Positions 1 to 5,711 of a DNA stretch of 5,711 bases are shown here, one piece after another; position 1 is the stretch's first letter; the number at the start of each line of letters is the position of its first letter. The stretch is from Bacteroidales bacterium (GTDB lineage Bacteria; Bacteroidota; Bacteroidia; Bacteroidales; B18-G4). A model generated the notes under the pieces. That model was not told where the DNA came from. It searched no databases and was given only the letters and a program-made list of their open reading frames with translations. Both the position numbers and the translations under genes were made by a program. The DNA lies in contig JAUXCL010000160.1 of NCBI GenBank assembly GCA_030618905.1, forward strand, positions 1-5,711, written 5' to 3'.

Positions 1-655
1 CCTCAGCGATACCATAATAATGGGCAATGGCACCCATTCTTTCAACCTGCGCAATCAATTGATAAGCGTTGCTGTTCCGGATTTTTGAATTACCCGGGGC
101 CTGGTCCGGTTCAATGATCTCATCACCTGTCGATAATATGCCGACATAGACACGCTTTGCCACCAGGGGCTTAACGGCACCAACAGTGGCAAGAACAGCA
201 ATATGCTGGGGTTTAATGGTCAACCCCTTGCTAAGTATCCGTTCCCCCTGTTGAATATCTTCTGCCCTGTTAATGATATTAGATTTGGTCTGTTTTTCCG
301 TAAAACGAACCTTTCCGGAATCTGTTGTGGTGGTTTCCTCCACCTTGATCACCACATCTGCTCCTTCGGGAACCATAGCCCCGGTCATGATCTTGGAGCA
401 TTGTCCTTCGCTGATGGCCACTGAAGGCGCCGTTCCGGCCGGGATCACTTCAAGTATTTCCAGATCCTTCTCCAGGTCTTCACGCCTGCAGGCAAAACCA
501 TCCATTGCGGATTTATTGAATGGAGGCAGGTCCATATCCGAATTTATATCCTCATGCAGTACCCGACCCATCGCTTCACGGAAATTTATCCGCTCTGAGC
601 CAATCAGGGGTGATGAACCAAGCACTATTTCTAAGGCTTCTTCAAATGATTTCAT
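1..655 (-). CDS. moeA: Molybdopterin molybdenumtransferase MoeA, N-terminal part (cut by window edge)
   Basis: MoeA inserts molybdate into adenylylated molybdopterin in the cytoplasm, the last common step of molybdenum cofactor synthesis. I translated the minus strand from the ATG at 655-653 and obtained 218 residues with no stop before the left edge. E. coli MoeA is about 410 residues, so roughly half is present. Visible motifs are PPFNKSAMDGFA (residues 44-55, conserved Asp52), IMTGAMVPEGADVVI (89-103, Thr91), NRAEDIQQG (129-137, Asp133), and STGDEI (175-180, Glu179), which opens the MogA-like molybdopterin-binding domain. These match the E. coli positions Asp59, Thr100, Asp142 and Glu188. 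The ATG gives a start (MKSFEEAL) normal for the family. No Shine-Dalgarno is seen, as is usual in Bacteroidota. The gene is divergent from the small secreted-protein gene at 869. The C-terminal domain and any further Moco genes lie outside the window. Confidence 0.96.
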   Translation of the reverse strand, partial: MKSFEEALEIVLGSSPLIGSERINFREAMGRVLHEDINSDMDLPPFNKSAMDGFACRREDLEKDLEILEVIPAGTAPSVAISEGQCSKIMTGAMVPEGADVVIKVEETTTTDSGKVRFTEKQTKSNIINRAEDIQQGERILSKGLTIKPQHIAVLATVGAVKPLVAKRVYVGILSTGDEIIEPDQAPGNSKIRNSNAYQLIAQVERMGAIAHYYGIAE

Positions 656-688
656 GATGAATTAACGACTTGAATATTAATTATTGCA

Positions 689-696
689 CAAAAATA
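689..696 (-). promoter_or_regulatory. Candidate moeA -7 box (Bacteroidota type)
   Basis: The minus strand reads TATTTTTG, a full match to the Bacteroidota primary-sigma -7 consensus TAnnTTTG. It lies 33 bp before the moeA ATG and would give a leader of about 25 nt. The nearest upstream TTTG (-33-like) is at 725-722 on the minus strand, inside the heptamer repeat. The 25-nt spacer is a little longer than the usual range of about 17-23. The -7 match is seen directly; promoter activity is inferred. Confidence 0.45.
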
Positions 697-719
697 CGAA
701 TACATATCATATAAACATT

Positions 720-747
720 TTCAAAGTTCAAAGTTCAGGGTTCAAGG
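720..747. repeat. Four tandem copies of a 7-bp TTCAAAG-type repeat
   Basis: The plus strand holds TTCAAAG, TTCAAAG, TTCAGGG and TTCAAGG back to back. The first two copies are identical and the last two differ at one or two bases. On the minus strand each unit reads CTTTGAA-like, so the array offers repeated TTTG/TTG elements just upstream of the moeA -7 box. It lies in the 213-bp intergenic region between moeA and the small secreted-protein gene. Similar short TTCAAAG/TTCAAGG runs are familiar from intergenic regions of Bacteroidota; their role is not known to me. Confidence 0.8.
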
Positions 748-806
748 TTAATATTGGTGTTGTGAACATATGCCATAGGTATTAATACCCAATTTGGAGT
801 GTAACA

Positions 807-838
807 TTTGCTTTCGGCCTTTGTTTTCAGTAGTTTTA
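807..838 (+). promoter_or_regulatory. Candidate promoter for the small T9SS-like protein gene
   Basis: TTTG at 807-810 is followed after 20 nt by TAGTTTTA at 831-838. This fits the Bacteroidota -33 (TTTG) and -7 (TAnnTTTG) arrangement with a normal spacer and one mismatch in the last base of the -7 box. A start site about 7 nt downstream would give a leader of roughly 25 nt to the ATG at 869. It would also exclude the longer in-frame ATG at 794, which lies upstream of the promoter. The evidence is motif matching only. Confidence 0.35.
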
Positions 839-868
839 AAGCGAAGAACCCAGATAACCCCACTTCTA

Positions 869-1288
869 ATGAAAACTACGACCGCTAAGCATGTACTTTG
901 CTTAATATGTGTATTACTTTGCTTTAACCTGGCTGCCCAGGAACGCCTGGCCATGTACACCGGTGATATCCACAAAAAAAAATCCGGTGCTACATCAGAC
1001 ACCCTTCAGAAGTCTCAGATAAACAAAAAAGCAATTTCATTTGAAAATAAGTTTACGGTACGCCCAAGCACCTCGACCAGTGCTATTTATGTGGTAGCAA
1101 CAGATGTTGAGGAGGGAACCTATACTTTTGAAATTTTCAGTTTAACAGGCCAGAGGGTGTATAATGAAGTTAGCCAGCTATCCAGAAACCATCACAAGAT
1201 TATTGATACTTCTTTTCTACCAGATGAGAAGTATATTTTAATCATAAGTTTTGGAAAGACCAGGTTCAGGAAAGAGATCAGTATATAA
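869..1288 (+). CDS. Small exported protein with a degenerate T9SS type A-like C-terminal domain
   Basis: This is a predicted 139-residue exported protein. Residues 1-23 form a signal peptide: a basic start (MKTTTAK), a hydrophobic core (about 8-22) and a likely cut at LAA|QE. No lipobox cysteine is present. Residues 24-60 are a polar, Lys-rich linker. Residues 61-139 resemble the T9SS type A sorting domain: FTVRPS in the place of the usual YPNP start, then YTFEIFSLTGQRVYNE (85-100), IIDTSFLPDEKYILII (111-126) and a basic, beta-rich end (RFRKEISI). In this family the domain directs cargo across the outer membrane and is then removed or anchored. Here the NP pair and the Gly before Tyr are lost, and no cargo domain precedes it. 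An in-frame ATG at 794 would add 25 residues ahead of the signal peptide, so I chose 869. The gene converges on ppk1 with a 27-bp gap. The exact role is unknown. Confidence 0.75.
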   Translation: MKTTTAKHVLCLICVLLCFNLAAQERLAMYTGDIHKKKSGATSDTLQKSQINKKAISFENKFTVRPSTSTSAIYVVATDVEEGTYTFEIFSLTGQRVYNEVSQLSRNHHKIIDTSFLPDEKYILIISFGKTRFRKEISI

Positions 1289-1315
1289 AGCATGAAATTA
1301 AGCCGAGCTATTAAA

Positions 1316-3382
1316 TTATCTTTTACCAGCTAATTTCTTCTTGAAATATTCATAGGTTTCAAACTGTGCCCGGTGGGTTGTATCTGAATCTGTTTTGCGG
1401 TATTGGTTCAGGTCATGCTCTCCGAGCAACCTGGCTTTACAATTATCACGCAATTGGATCTGCAGCATATCCATCAGTTCTTTTTGAATCTCTTTGTCAA
1501 GGATGGGGCATAAGGTTTCGACCCGATGATCAAAATTACGCTGCATCCAGTCGGCAGAAGAGATATAATACAGTGGGTTGCCGCCATTTCCAAAAACATA
1601 TACGCGTGAGTGCTCCAGAAACTGATCCACAATACTGATCGTCTCAACATTATCACTGATTCCAGGCATCTGCGGGATGATCACGCAGATGCCCCTGACG
1701 ATGAGTTGGATTTTCACTCCTGCCTGGCTTGCCTCATAAATCTTATTTGCAAGCCTCCTGTCCACAAGGCTGTTCATTTTCAGGATTACCCATGCTTTTT
1801 TGCCTGCTTTGGCATACTGGATTTCCTTTTCAAGCATACCGGTGAAGAAGGTCCTGATGTAAAAAGGGGCCACAATCAGGGTATCAAAGGAGGGCATGAT
1901 AAACTTGGATTCAAACAAATGGAATACCTTGTTAACCTCGGCGGTAATGGCCTGGTTAGCCGTAAGCAAGCTGTCATCAGCATATACCCTGGCAGTAGAT
2001 TCATTATAGTTTCCGGTACTGATATTGGCGTAATAAATACTCTGGTTGTCTTCTTTCCTTTGGATCAGTATCAATTTGCAGTGCACCTTGAACCCCGGGA
2101 TGGACTGGATGATCTTCACCCCTTCCTCCTGGAGACGACCGGTCCAGTATATATTCGCTTCTTCATCAAACCTGGCCTGTAATTCCATGAATACCGTCAC
2201 CTGTTTCCCATTCCTGGCTGCATTGATCAGGGCATTCATGACATTTGAATCTTTAGCCGCCCGGTAAAATGTCATCTTAATAGCCATTACCAAAGGGTCA
2301 ATCGATGCCTCCCTCAACAGGTCTACAATATAATTGAAGGTCTGGTAAGGATAATGCAACATGATATCCTTACGTTTAATGAGCTCAATAATACTTTGAT
2401 TTTCCGGAAGGTCCTTATGCGGCATGGGTGGAGATGGTGGATAAATAAGTTCATCAGAACCAATTTTCGGGAATGACATAAAGTCTTTGAAATTATGGTA
2501 CCTGCCTCCTGCCCTGACATTGTCACGTTTGGTGATGTTGAATTGCTTGAATATCCTTTTCAGCAGGTTTTCGGGTATCTTTTCATCATAAACGAAACGT
2601 ACAGGCGCTCCCTTTTTCCTGCGCTTAACACTTTGACTCAAATTTTCAAGGAAACTCTTTGAAACATCATTATCAATATCCAATTCAGCATCGCGTGTAA
2701 ACTTGATGGTATAGGCATTAATGATATCATAACCAAAAAGGGCAAAGATATATTCCAGACAATACCTGATCACATCATCCAACAGCATCAGGAATACCTT
2801 TTTACCTTTGGAGGGTAATAAAACAAATCTTGAGATGATATTGGTAGGAATACTCATCAATGCATAGGATTGATGATCCTGATCCTGAGATGATTTCAGA
2901 TCAATGGCAAAATGGATGGTGTCATCCTTCAGGGAATCAATTTTTCCAAAATTTTCGAGCATGAGTGGGAAAAGATGTGGACGCACGTGTTCTGCAAAAA
3001 AGGCCCTGACAAATGTTCCCTGCTCCGGTGATATCTGATTTTCATCCAGCAAAAAGATGTTATTATCCTTCAGCTCCTCGACAATATGTTTGAATGTAGC
3101 TGTAAATATGAGTTCCTGTTTCTCAACAATCTGGCTGATTTCATCAAGTATCCTCTGGGCTTTGGAATCTTCAACACCACTGCTCAAATCAAAATTCACC
3201 ATCCTTCGCAGCGTGGCCACACGGACCCTGAAAAACTCATCCCTGTTATTGGAAAAGATACCCAGAAACTTAATGCGCTCAATTAAAGGGGTTGTTTTAT
3301 CAATAGCTTCCTGAAGGACTCTTTCATTAAAATGCAGCCAGCTGATTTCGCGATTAATTAATTTTGTCTTATTATTTCCCAT
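1316..3382 (-). CDS. ppk1: Polyphosphate kinase 1
   Basis: Ppk1 reversibly transfers the ATP gamma-phosphate onto long polyphosphate chains through a phosphohistidine intermediate. It usually acts at the inner face of the membrane. The protein has 688 residues, the same length as the E. coli enzyme. By alignment with the E. coli layout, the N domain is about 1-105, the H domain about 106-315, and the two phospholipase-D-like catalytic domains C1 about 316-500 and C2 about 501-688. The autophosphorylated His is His434 in FKVHCKL (E. coli His435). The second catalytic His is His591 in FLEHSRVYVF (E. coli His592). The Mg-binding arginines correspond to Arg374 (TFYRAAKDS) and Arg404 (LQARFDEE). 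The motifs ISTGNYNESTARVYADDSL and SSADWMQRN are intact. The gene lies 45 bp after the sixA-like gene on the same strand and is probably co-transcribed with it and glyA. An AAAGGA stretch precedes the start. No defect is seen. Confidence 0.98.
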   Translation of the reverse strand: MGNNKTKLINREISWLHFNERVLQEAIDKTTPLIERIKFLGIFSNNRDEFFRVRVATLRRMVNFDLSSGVEDSKAQRILDEISQIVEKQELIFTATFKHIVEELKDNNIFLLDENQISPEQGTFVRAFFAEHVRPHLFPLMLENFGKIDSLKDDTIHFAIDLKSSQDQDHQSYALMSIPTNIISRFVLLPSKGKKVFLMLLDDVIRYCLEYIFALFGYDIINAYTIKFTRDAELDIDNDVSKSFLENLSQSVKRRKKGAPVRFVYDEKIPENLLKRIFKQFNITKRDNVRAGGRYHNFKDFMSFPKIGSDELIYPPSPPMPHKDLPENQSIIELIKRKDIMLHYPYQTFNYIVDLLREASIDPLVMAIKMTFYRAAKDSNVMNALINAARNGKQVTVFMELQARFDEEANIYWTGRLQEEGVKIIQSIPGFKVHCKLILIQRKEDNQSIYYANISTGNYNESTARVYADDSLLTANQAITAEVNKVFHLFESKFIMPSFDTLIVAPFYIRTFFTGMLEKEIQYAKAGKKAWVILKMNSLVDRRLANKIYEASQAGVKIQLIVRGICVIIPQMPGISDNVETISIVDQFLEHSRVYVFGNGGNPLYYISSADWMQRNFDHRVETLCPILDKEIQKELMDMLQIQLRDNCKARLLGEHDLNQYRKTDSDTTHRAQFETYEYFKKKLAGKR

Positions 3383-3391
3383 TCAAATGAA

Positions 3392-3397
3392 TCCTTT
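3392..3397 (-). promoter_or_regulatory. Possible Shine-Dalgarno of ppk1
   Basis: The minus strand reads AAAGGA, ending 9 nt before the ppk1 ATG. It is the only purine-rich Shine-Dalgarno-like element I see before any gene in this window; the others have AT-rich leaders, as is common in Bacteroidota. It supports the ATG at 3382 as the start. It could be chance, since these bacteria depend little on Shine-Dalgarno pairing. Confidence 0.4.
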
Positions 3398-3427
3398 CAA
3401 CTTGATTCTTACAAATCAGCCTTGAAA

Positions 3428-3919
3428 TTAAATCATTTTTGGGTAAACTACAAAATTTGTTTTGCGTTTGGCTTTCATGATATCAACCCATGATTCAGTA
3501 TCAAAACTGATACTTACAATGCCTGAGGTGGGTAACCACTCTATCCCGGAATCCAAAAAATAATTGGCAAAATTGGTAAATGTCGGATTATGACCAACCA
3601 TCATCAGGGATTGAATGTTGTCTGAGAGGTCATTGAACTGGTTGAACAATTGCTCCGCACTGGCATGGTAGATCTGTTTTTCAACAATAATGTCATCCAC
3701 AGGGAAATGCACAGCATGTGCAATGATACGGGCTGTTTCAAGAGCCCTGACGGCATGGCTTGACTTGACACTATCCAGGCTTACTCCTTTCGTCAGCAAA
3801 AAATCAACGACCTTTTTGGTCCTCTTCTTCCCTTTATCCAATAATGGTCGCTCTTCGTCCTTCAATTCAGGATGATCCCAGGATGATTTGGCATGCCGGA
3901 CGATATATAAAGTCTTCAT
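3428..3919 (-). CDS. SixA-type histidine phosphatase (phosphoglycerate mutase-like superfamily)
   Basis: This is a 163-residue cytoplasmic protein of the histidine phosphatase superfamily, SixA branch, consisting of a single domain as in SixA (about 160 residues). The catalytic motif LYIVRHAKSSW places the phospho-acceptor at His9 with Arg8. Arg58 in SSHAVRALETA and His110 in VGHNPTFTNFANY complete the phosphate pocket. IYHASAEQL (83-91) and LPTSGIVSISFD (129-140) are also typical of the branch. The usual Pro of the SSPxxRA motif is His55 here. Characterised SixA removes phosphate from phosphohistidine on phosphorelay or phosphotransferase proteins; the substrate here is not known. The gene sits 27 bp after glyA and 45 bp before ppk1 on the same strand, which suggests a shared transcript. 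A link to polyphosphate metabolism, perhaps acting on the Ppk1 phosphohistidine, is an inference. The family call is firm but the substrate is uncertain, so I give no symbol. Confidence 0.93.
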   Translation of the reverse strand: MKTLYIVRHAKSSWDHPELKDEERPLLDKGKKRTKKVVDFLLTKGVSLDSVKSSHAVRALETARIIAHAVHFPVDDIIVEKQIYHASAEQLFNQFNDLSDNIQSLMMVGHNPTFTNFANYFLDSGIEWLPTSGIVSISFDTESWVDIMKAKRKTNFVVYPKMI

Positions 3920-3946
3920 ATGATTAAATTAATGTGCTTCAAAAAC

Positions 3947-5227
3947 CTACCATGCGAACATGGGGAATTCGCCCATCATTTTATTGACTTTTTTTCTGAC
4001 GGCCTCGATGGTCGCTTCATTGTCGATGTCGCTGATCACCTCATCAATCATGTCGACAATAGGTACCATATGTTCCTCTTTTAACCCTCTTGAAGTAATG
4101 GCAGGGGTTCCAATACGCAAACCTGAAGTCTGGAATGGAGACCGGCTATCGAAGGGGACCATGTTTTTATTGACAGTGATATCCGCAAGTACAAGCGTGT
4201 TTTCAACCTTCCTTCCTGTGAAATCAGGGAATTTAGTCCTCAGGTCGATAAGCATAAGGTGGTTATCTGTACCTCCTGAAATCACATGATACCCCTTATT
4301 TACAAAGGCCTGTGCCATAACATACGCATTCTTTTTTAACTGAAGCGTATATTCAAAGAAGCCATCTGTTAGTGCCTCCCCAAAAGCTACCGCTTTGGAA
4401 GCAATGACATGCTCAAGTGGTCCGCCCTGGATTCCCGGAAATACGGCTGAGTTGAACAATTGTGACATCATTTTAATCGCCCCTTTAGGTGTGGTCAGTC
4501 CCCATGGATTTTCAAAATCTTCGCCCATTAATATCAGGCCACCCCTGGGTCCACGAAGGGTTTTATGGGTTGTAGTGGTCACCACGTGACAATGCGGAAT
4601 AGGATCATTGAGTATCCCTTTGGCGATAAGTCCTGCAGGGTGGGCAATGTCGGCCATCAGGAATGCATCGATCTTATCGGCAATCTCCCTCATCCTTTCA
4701 TAATCCCAATCCCTGGAGTAAGCAGATGCTCCCGCAAGGATCAATTTAGGTTTTTCCCTGAGGGCAAGCTCTTCCATTTTATCGTAATCGACAATACCCG
4801 TATGCTCTTCAACTTCGTATGCAATTGGCTTGTATAAGATCCCTGAGCTGTTAACCGTAGATCCATGGGAAAGGTGGCCTCCATGAGACAGGTCCAGGCC
4901 CATGAATTTATCACCTGGTTTCAGGAGTGCAAAAAATACAGCCATATTGGCCTGTGCTCCTGAATGGGGCTGAACATTGGCATATTCGGCGCCAAAAAGT
5001 TCTTTTGCACGATCGATGGCAAGCTGTTCCGACTCATCTACAAACTGGCAACCCCCGTAATATCTTTTCCCGGGATATCCTTCAGCATATTTGTTAGTCA
5101 ATACTGATCCCATAGCTTCCAGTACCTGATCGCTGACAAAATTTTCTGATGCAATCAGCTCAATGCCGTTAAGCTGTCTTTCCTTTTCTTTTTGAATAAT
5201 ATCAAATAATTGGGTATCTCTTTCCAT
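3947..5227 (-). CDS. glyA: Serine hydroxymethyltransferase
   Basis: GlyA is a PLP enzyme that interconverts serine plus tetrahydrofolate with glycine plus 5,10-methylene-tetrahydrofolate. It is the main source of one-carbon units in the cytoplasm. The protein has 426 residues, close to the 417 of E. coli. The PLP lysine is Lys222 in the signature VVTTTTHKTLRGPRGG (215-230). Asp193 and His196 in MADIAHPAGL contact the PLP ring. GIELIASENFVS (21-32), NKYAEGYPGKRYYGG (45-59), QPHSGAQAN (86-94) and SGLRIGTPA (368-376, with the substrate-carboxylate Arg371) are all intact. The start MERDTQLFDIIQKE fits the family, and no in-frame alternative looks better. It is the first gene of the probable glyA, sixA-like, ppk1 transcript and has a good -7 box 55 bp upstream. 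Nothing is missing or odd. Confidence 0.99.
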   Translation of the reverse strand: MERDTQLFDIIQKEKERQLNGIELIASENFVSDQVLEAMGSVLTNKYAEGYPGKRYYGGCQFVDESEQLAIDRAKELFGAEYANVQPHSGAQANMAVFFALLKPGDKFMGLDLSHGGHLSHGSTVNSSGILYKPIAYEVEEHTGIVDYDKMEELALREKPKLILAGASAYSRDWDYERMREIADKIDAFLMADIAHPAGLIAKGILNDPIPHCHVVTTTTHKTLRGPRGGLILMGEDFENPWGLTTPKGAIKMMSQLFNSAVFPGIQGGPLEHVIASKAVAFGEALTDGFFEYTLQLKKNAYVMAQAFVNKGYHVISGGTDNHLMLIDLRTKFPDFTGRKVENTLVLADITVNKNMVPFDSRSPFQTSGLRIGTPAITSRGLKEEHMVPIVDMIDEVISDIDNEATIEAVRKKVNKMMGEFPMFAW

Positions 5228-5282
5228 AAGAAGATTTTTTAAAATACGATAATGGGTTAAATAATGGATGATTTTCGAAGCA

Positions 5283-5290
5283 CAAAATTA
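5283..5290 (-). promoter_or_regulatory. Candidate glyA -7 box (Bacteroidota type)
   Basis: The minus strand reads TAATTTTG, a full match to TAnnTTTG, 55 bp before the glyA ATG. It implies a leader of roughly 48 nt. No TTG/TTTG at the expected 17-23 nt upstream is seen; the nearest is about 27 nt away. The leader shows no glycine-riboswitch features or strong hairpin. It probably drives the whole glyA to ppk1 run. Confidence 0.45.
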
Positions 5291-5359
5291 CGCTAAAAAA
5301 TTAATTCTCCTCACTTCCAACAAAATATAAGTAATTTCGTTAATATTCCCGGACAAAAT

Positions 5360-5711
5360 ATGAAAAGATTAATTCTGATCATCTATGCCTTGCTGTTTTG
5401 CTCCGGAATAACAATATATTCACAGAGCACACATTATTTAAGATGTTTATCCATAAATGTCTTGAATGATGTAACATTGACATGGGAGATTCCGACCACA
5501 GCTCCTGAATTTTCTGCTTACAAGATTTACCAGGCAGAAGTCAGCAATCCTACTGTCTTTGCGGAAATCTTTTCAAGCAGCATAATCACTACCACCTCTT
5601 ATGTGCATAGTGGTGGCAGCGCCGGCCAGACAATCAATCTGTACTATATTGAAACTGCGCTGAATAATGGTTCTTCGATCTATTCGGACACTTTGCGTAC
5701 ATTACTACTAC
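5360..5711 (+). CDS. Exported protein with an FN3-like domain, N-terminal part (cut by window edge)
   Basis: I translated from the ATG at 5360 and obtained 117 residues with no stop before the right edge. Residues 1-21 are a signal peptide: KR after the start, a hydrophobic core (LILIIYALLF), and a likely cut near IYSQ|S. Cys14 is not in a lipobox. Residues 26-117 look like a fibronectin-III-type beta domain: LRCLSINVLNDVTLTWEIP (28-46, with the typical early Trp), FSAYKIYQAE (51-60), then a late strand LYYIETAL (94-101) and SIYSDTL (106-112). This style, LRC-x-S-V then DVTLTW, is common at the start of large secreted proteins of Bacteroidota that end in gliding-motility or T9SS sorting domains. 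That C-terminus lies outside the window and is an inference. A weak -7-like TAATTTCG lies at 5332-5339. The gene is divergent from glyA with a 132-bp gap. No specific function can be assigned. Confidence 0.85.
   Translation, partial: MKRLILIIYALLFCSGITIYSQSTHYLRCLSINVLNDVTLTWEIPTTAPEFSAYKIYQAEVSNPTVFAEIFSSSIITTTSYVHSGGSAGQTINLYYIETALNNGSSIYSDTLRTLLL

Noticed and set aside
328..345. GGTGG/CCACC inverted repeat
   Set aside because: It is a short palindrome inside the moeA coding region, explained by the codons for VEETTTT. No regulatory context is apparent.
273..665. Open 130-codon plus-strand frame
   Set aside because: It lies antisense to moeA, whose translation carries clear family motifs. 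The plus-strand frame has no recognisable domain.
794..868. Longer start for the small exported protein (ATG at 794)
   Set aside because: It would place 25 extra residues with Arg/Lys before the signal peptide and would lie upstream of the candidate promoter. The ATG at 869 gives a normal signal peptide.
748..1002. Open 84-codon minus-strand frame between moeA and the small secreted-protein gene
   Set aside because: It overlaps the signal peptide and linker of the gene at 869 and has no recognisable motif. The plus-strand frame has a convincing signal peptide and C-terminal domain.
1289..1315. Possible bidirectional terminator in the 27-bp convergent gap
   Set aside because: The best pairing is TTAAGC with GCTATTAA, a weak AT-rich stem with a 2-nt bulge and no T-tract. 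This is not enough to call a terminator.
1610..2182. Open 190-codon plus-strand frame
   Set aside because: It is antisense to the catalytic part of ppk1, and its Cys/His/Pro-rich product matches no family I recognise. It is a shadow of the conserved gene.
2866..2903. GATCCTGATCCTGAGATGA-type short repetition
   Set aside because: It encodes the Asp/Gln-rich surface loop SSQDQDHQSY in Ppk1. It is ordinary low complexity in a variable region.
5228..5282. Riboswitch in the glyA leader
   Set aside because: The leader is about 50 nt, AT-rich, and lacks the paired helices and conserved core of glycine, SAM or THF riboswitches.

Overview
The window looks like chromosomal DNA from a member of the Bacteroidota, probably an environmental or gut lineage with a type IX secretion system (T9SS). 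Four things point this way: the sequence family of each housekeeping protein; a short secreted protein that ends in a T9SS type A-like sorting domain; a second secreted protein with a fibronectin-III-like domain of the kind common in gliding/T9SS cargo; and upstream regions with TAnnTTTG-type -7 boxes and almost no Shine-Dalgarno sequences. No phage, IS, CRISPR, tRNA or rRNA sequence was recognised. The DNA is moderately AT-rich and its composition looks even by eye (not computed).

Layout, left to right. (1) 1-655, minus strand: N-terminal half of MoeA (molybdenum cofactor synthesis), cut by the left edge. (2) 656-868: a divergent intergenic region with four copies of a 7-bp repeat, a candidate moeA -7 box and a candidate promoter for the next gene. 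(3) 869-1288, plus strand: a 139-residue exported protein made of a signal peptide, a short linker and a degenerate T9SS-like C-terminal domain. (4) 1316-5227, minus strand: a compact run transcribed as glyA -> sixA-like -> ppk1, with gaps of 27 and 45 bp. GlyA is serine hydroxymethyltransferase, the middle gene is a histidine-phosphatase of the SixA type, and Ppk1 is polyphosphate kinase. All three are full length with intact active sites. (5) 5228-5359: a divergent intergenic region with a good glyA -7 box. (6) 5360-5711, plus strand: the start of an exported FN3-like protein, cut by the right edge.

Functionally, the sixA-like/ppk1 pair is the most coherent unit. Ppk1 works through a phosphohistidine on His434, and the gene before it encodes a phosphatase whose characterised relatives remove phosphate from histidine. 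Whether the phosphatase acts on Ppk1 is only a hypothesis. GlyA heads the run as a one-carbon metabolism enzyme with no obvious mechanistic link. Most of the window is ordinary core genome, and I see no convincing new multi-gene system. The items most worth a second look are the sixA-like/ppk1 coupling, the cargo-less T9SS-like protein and the heptamer repeat near the moeA promoter.
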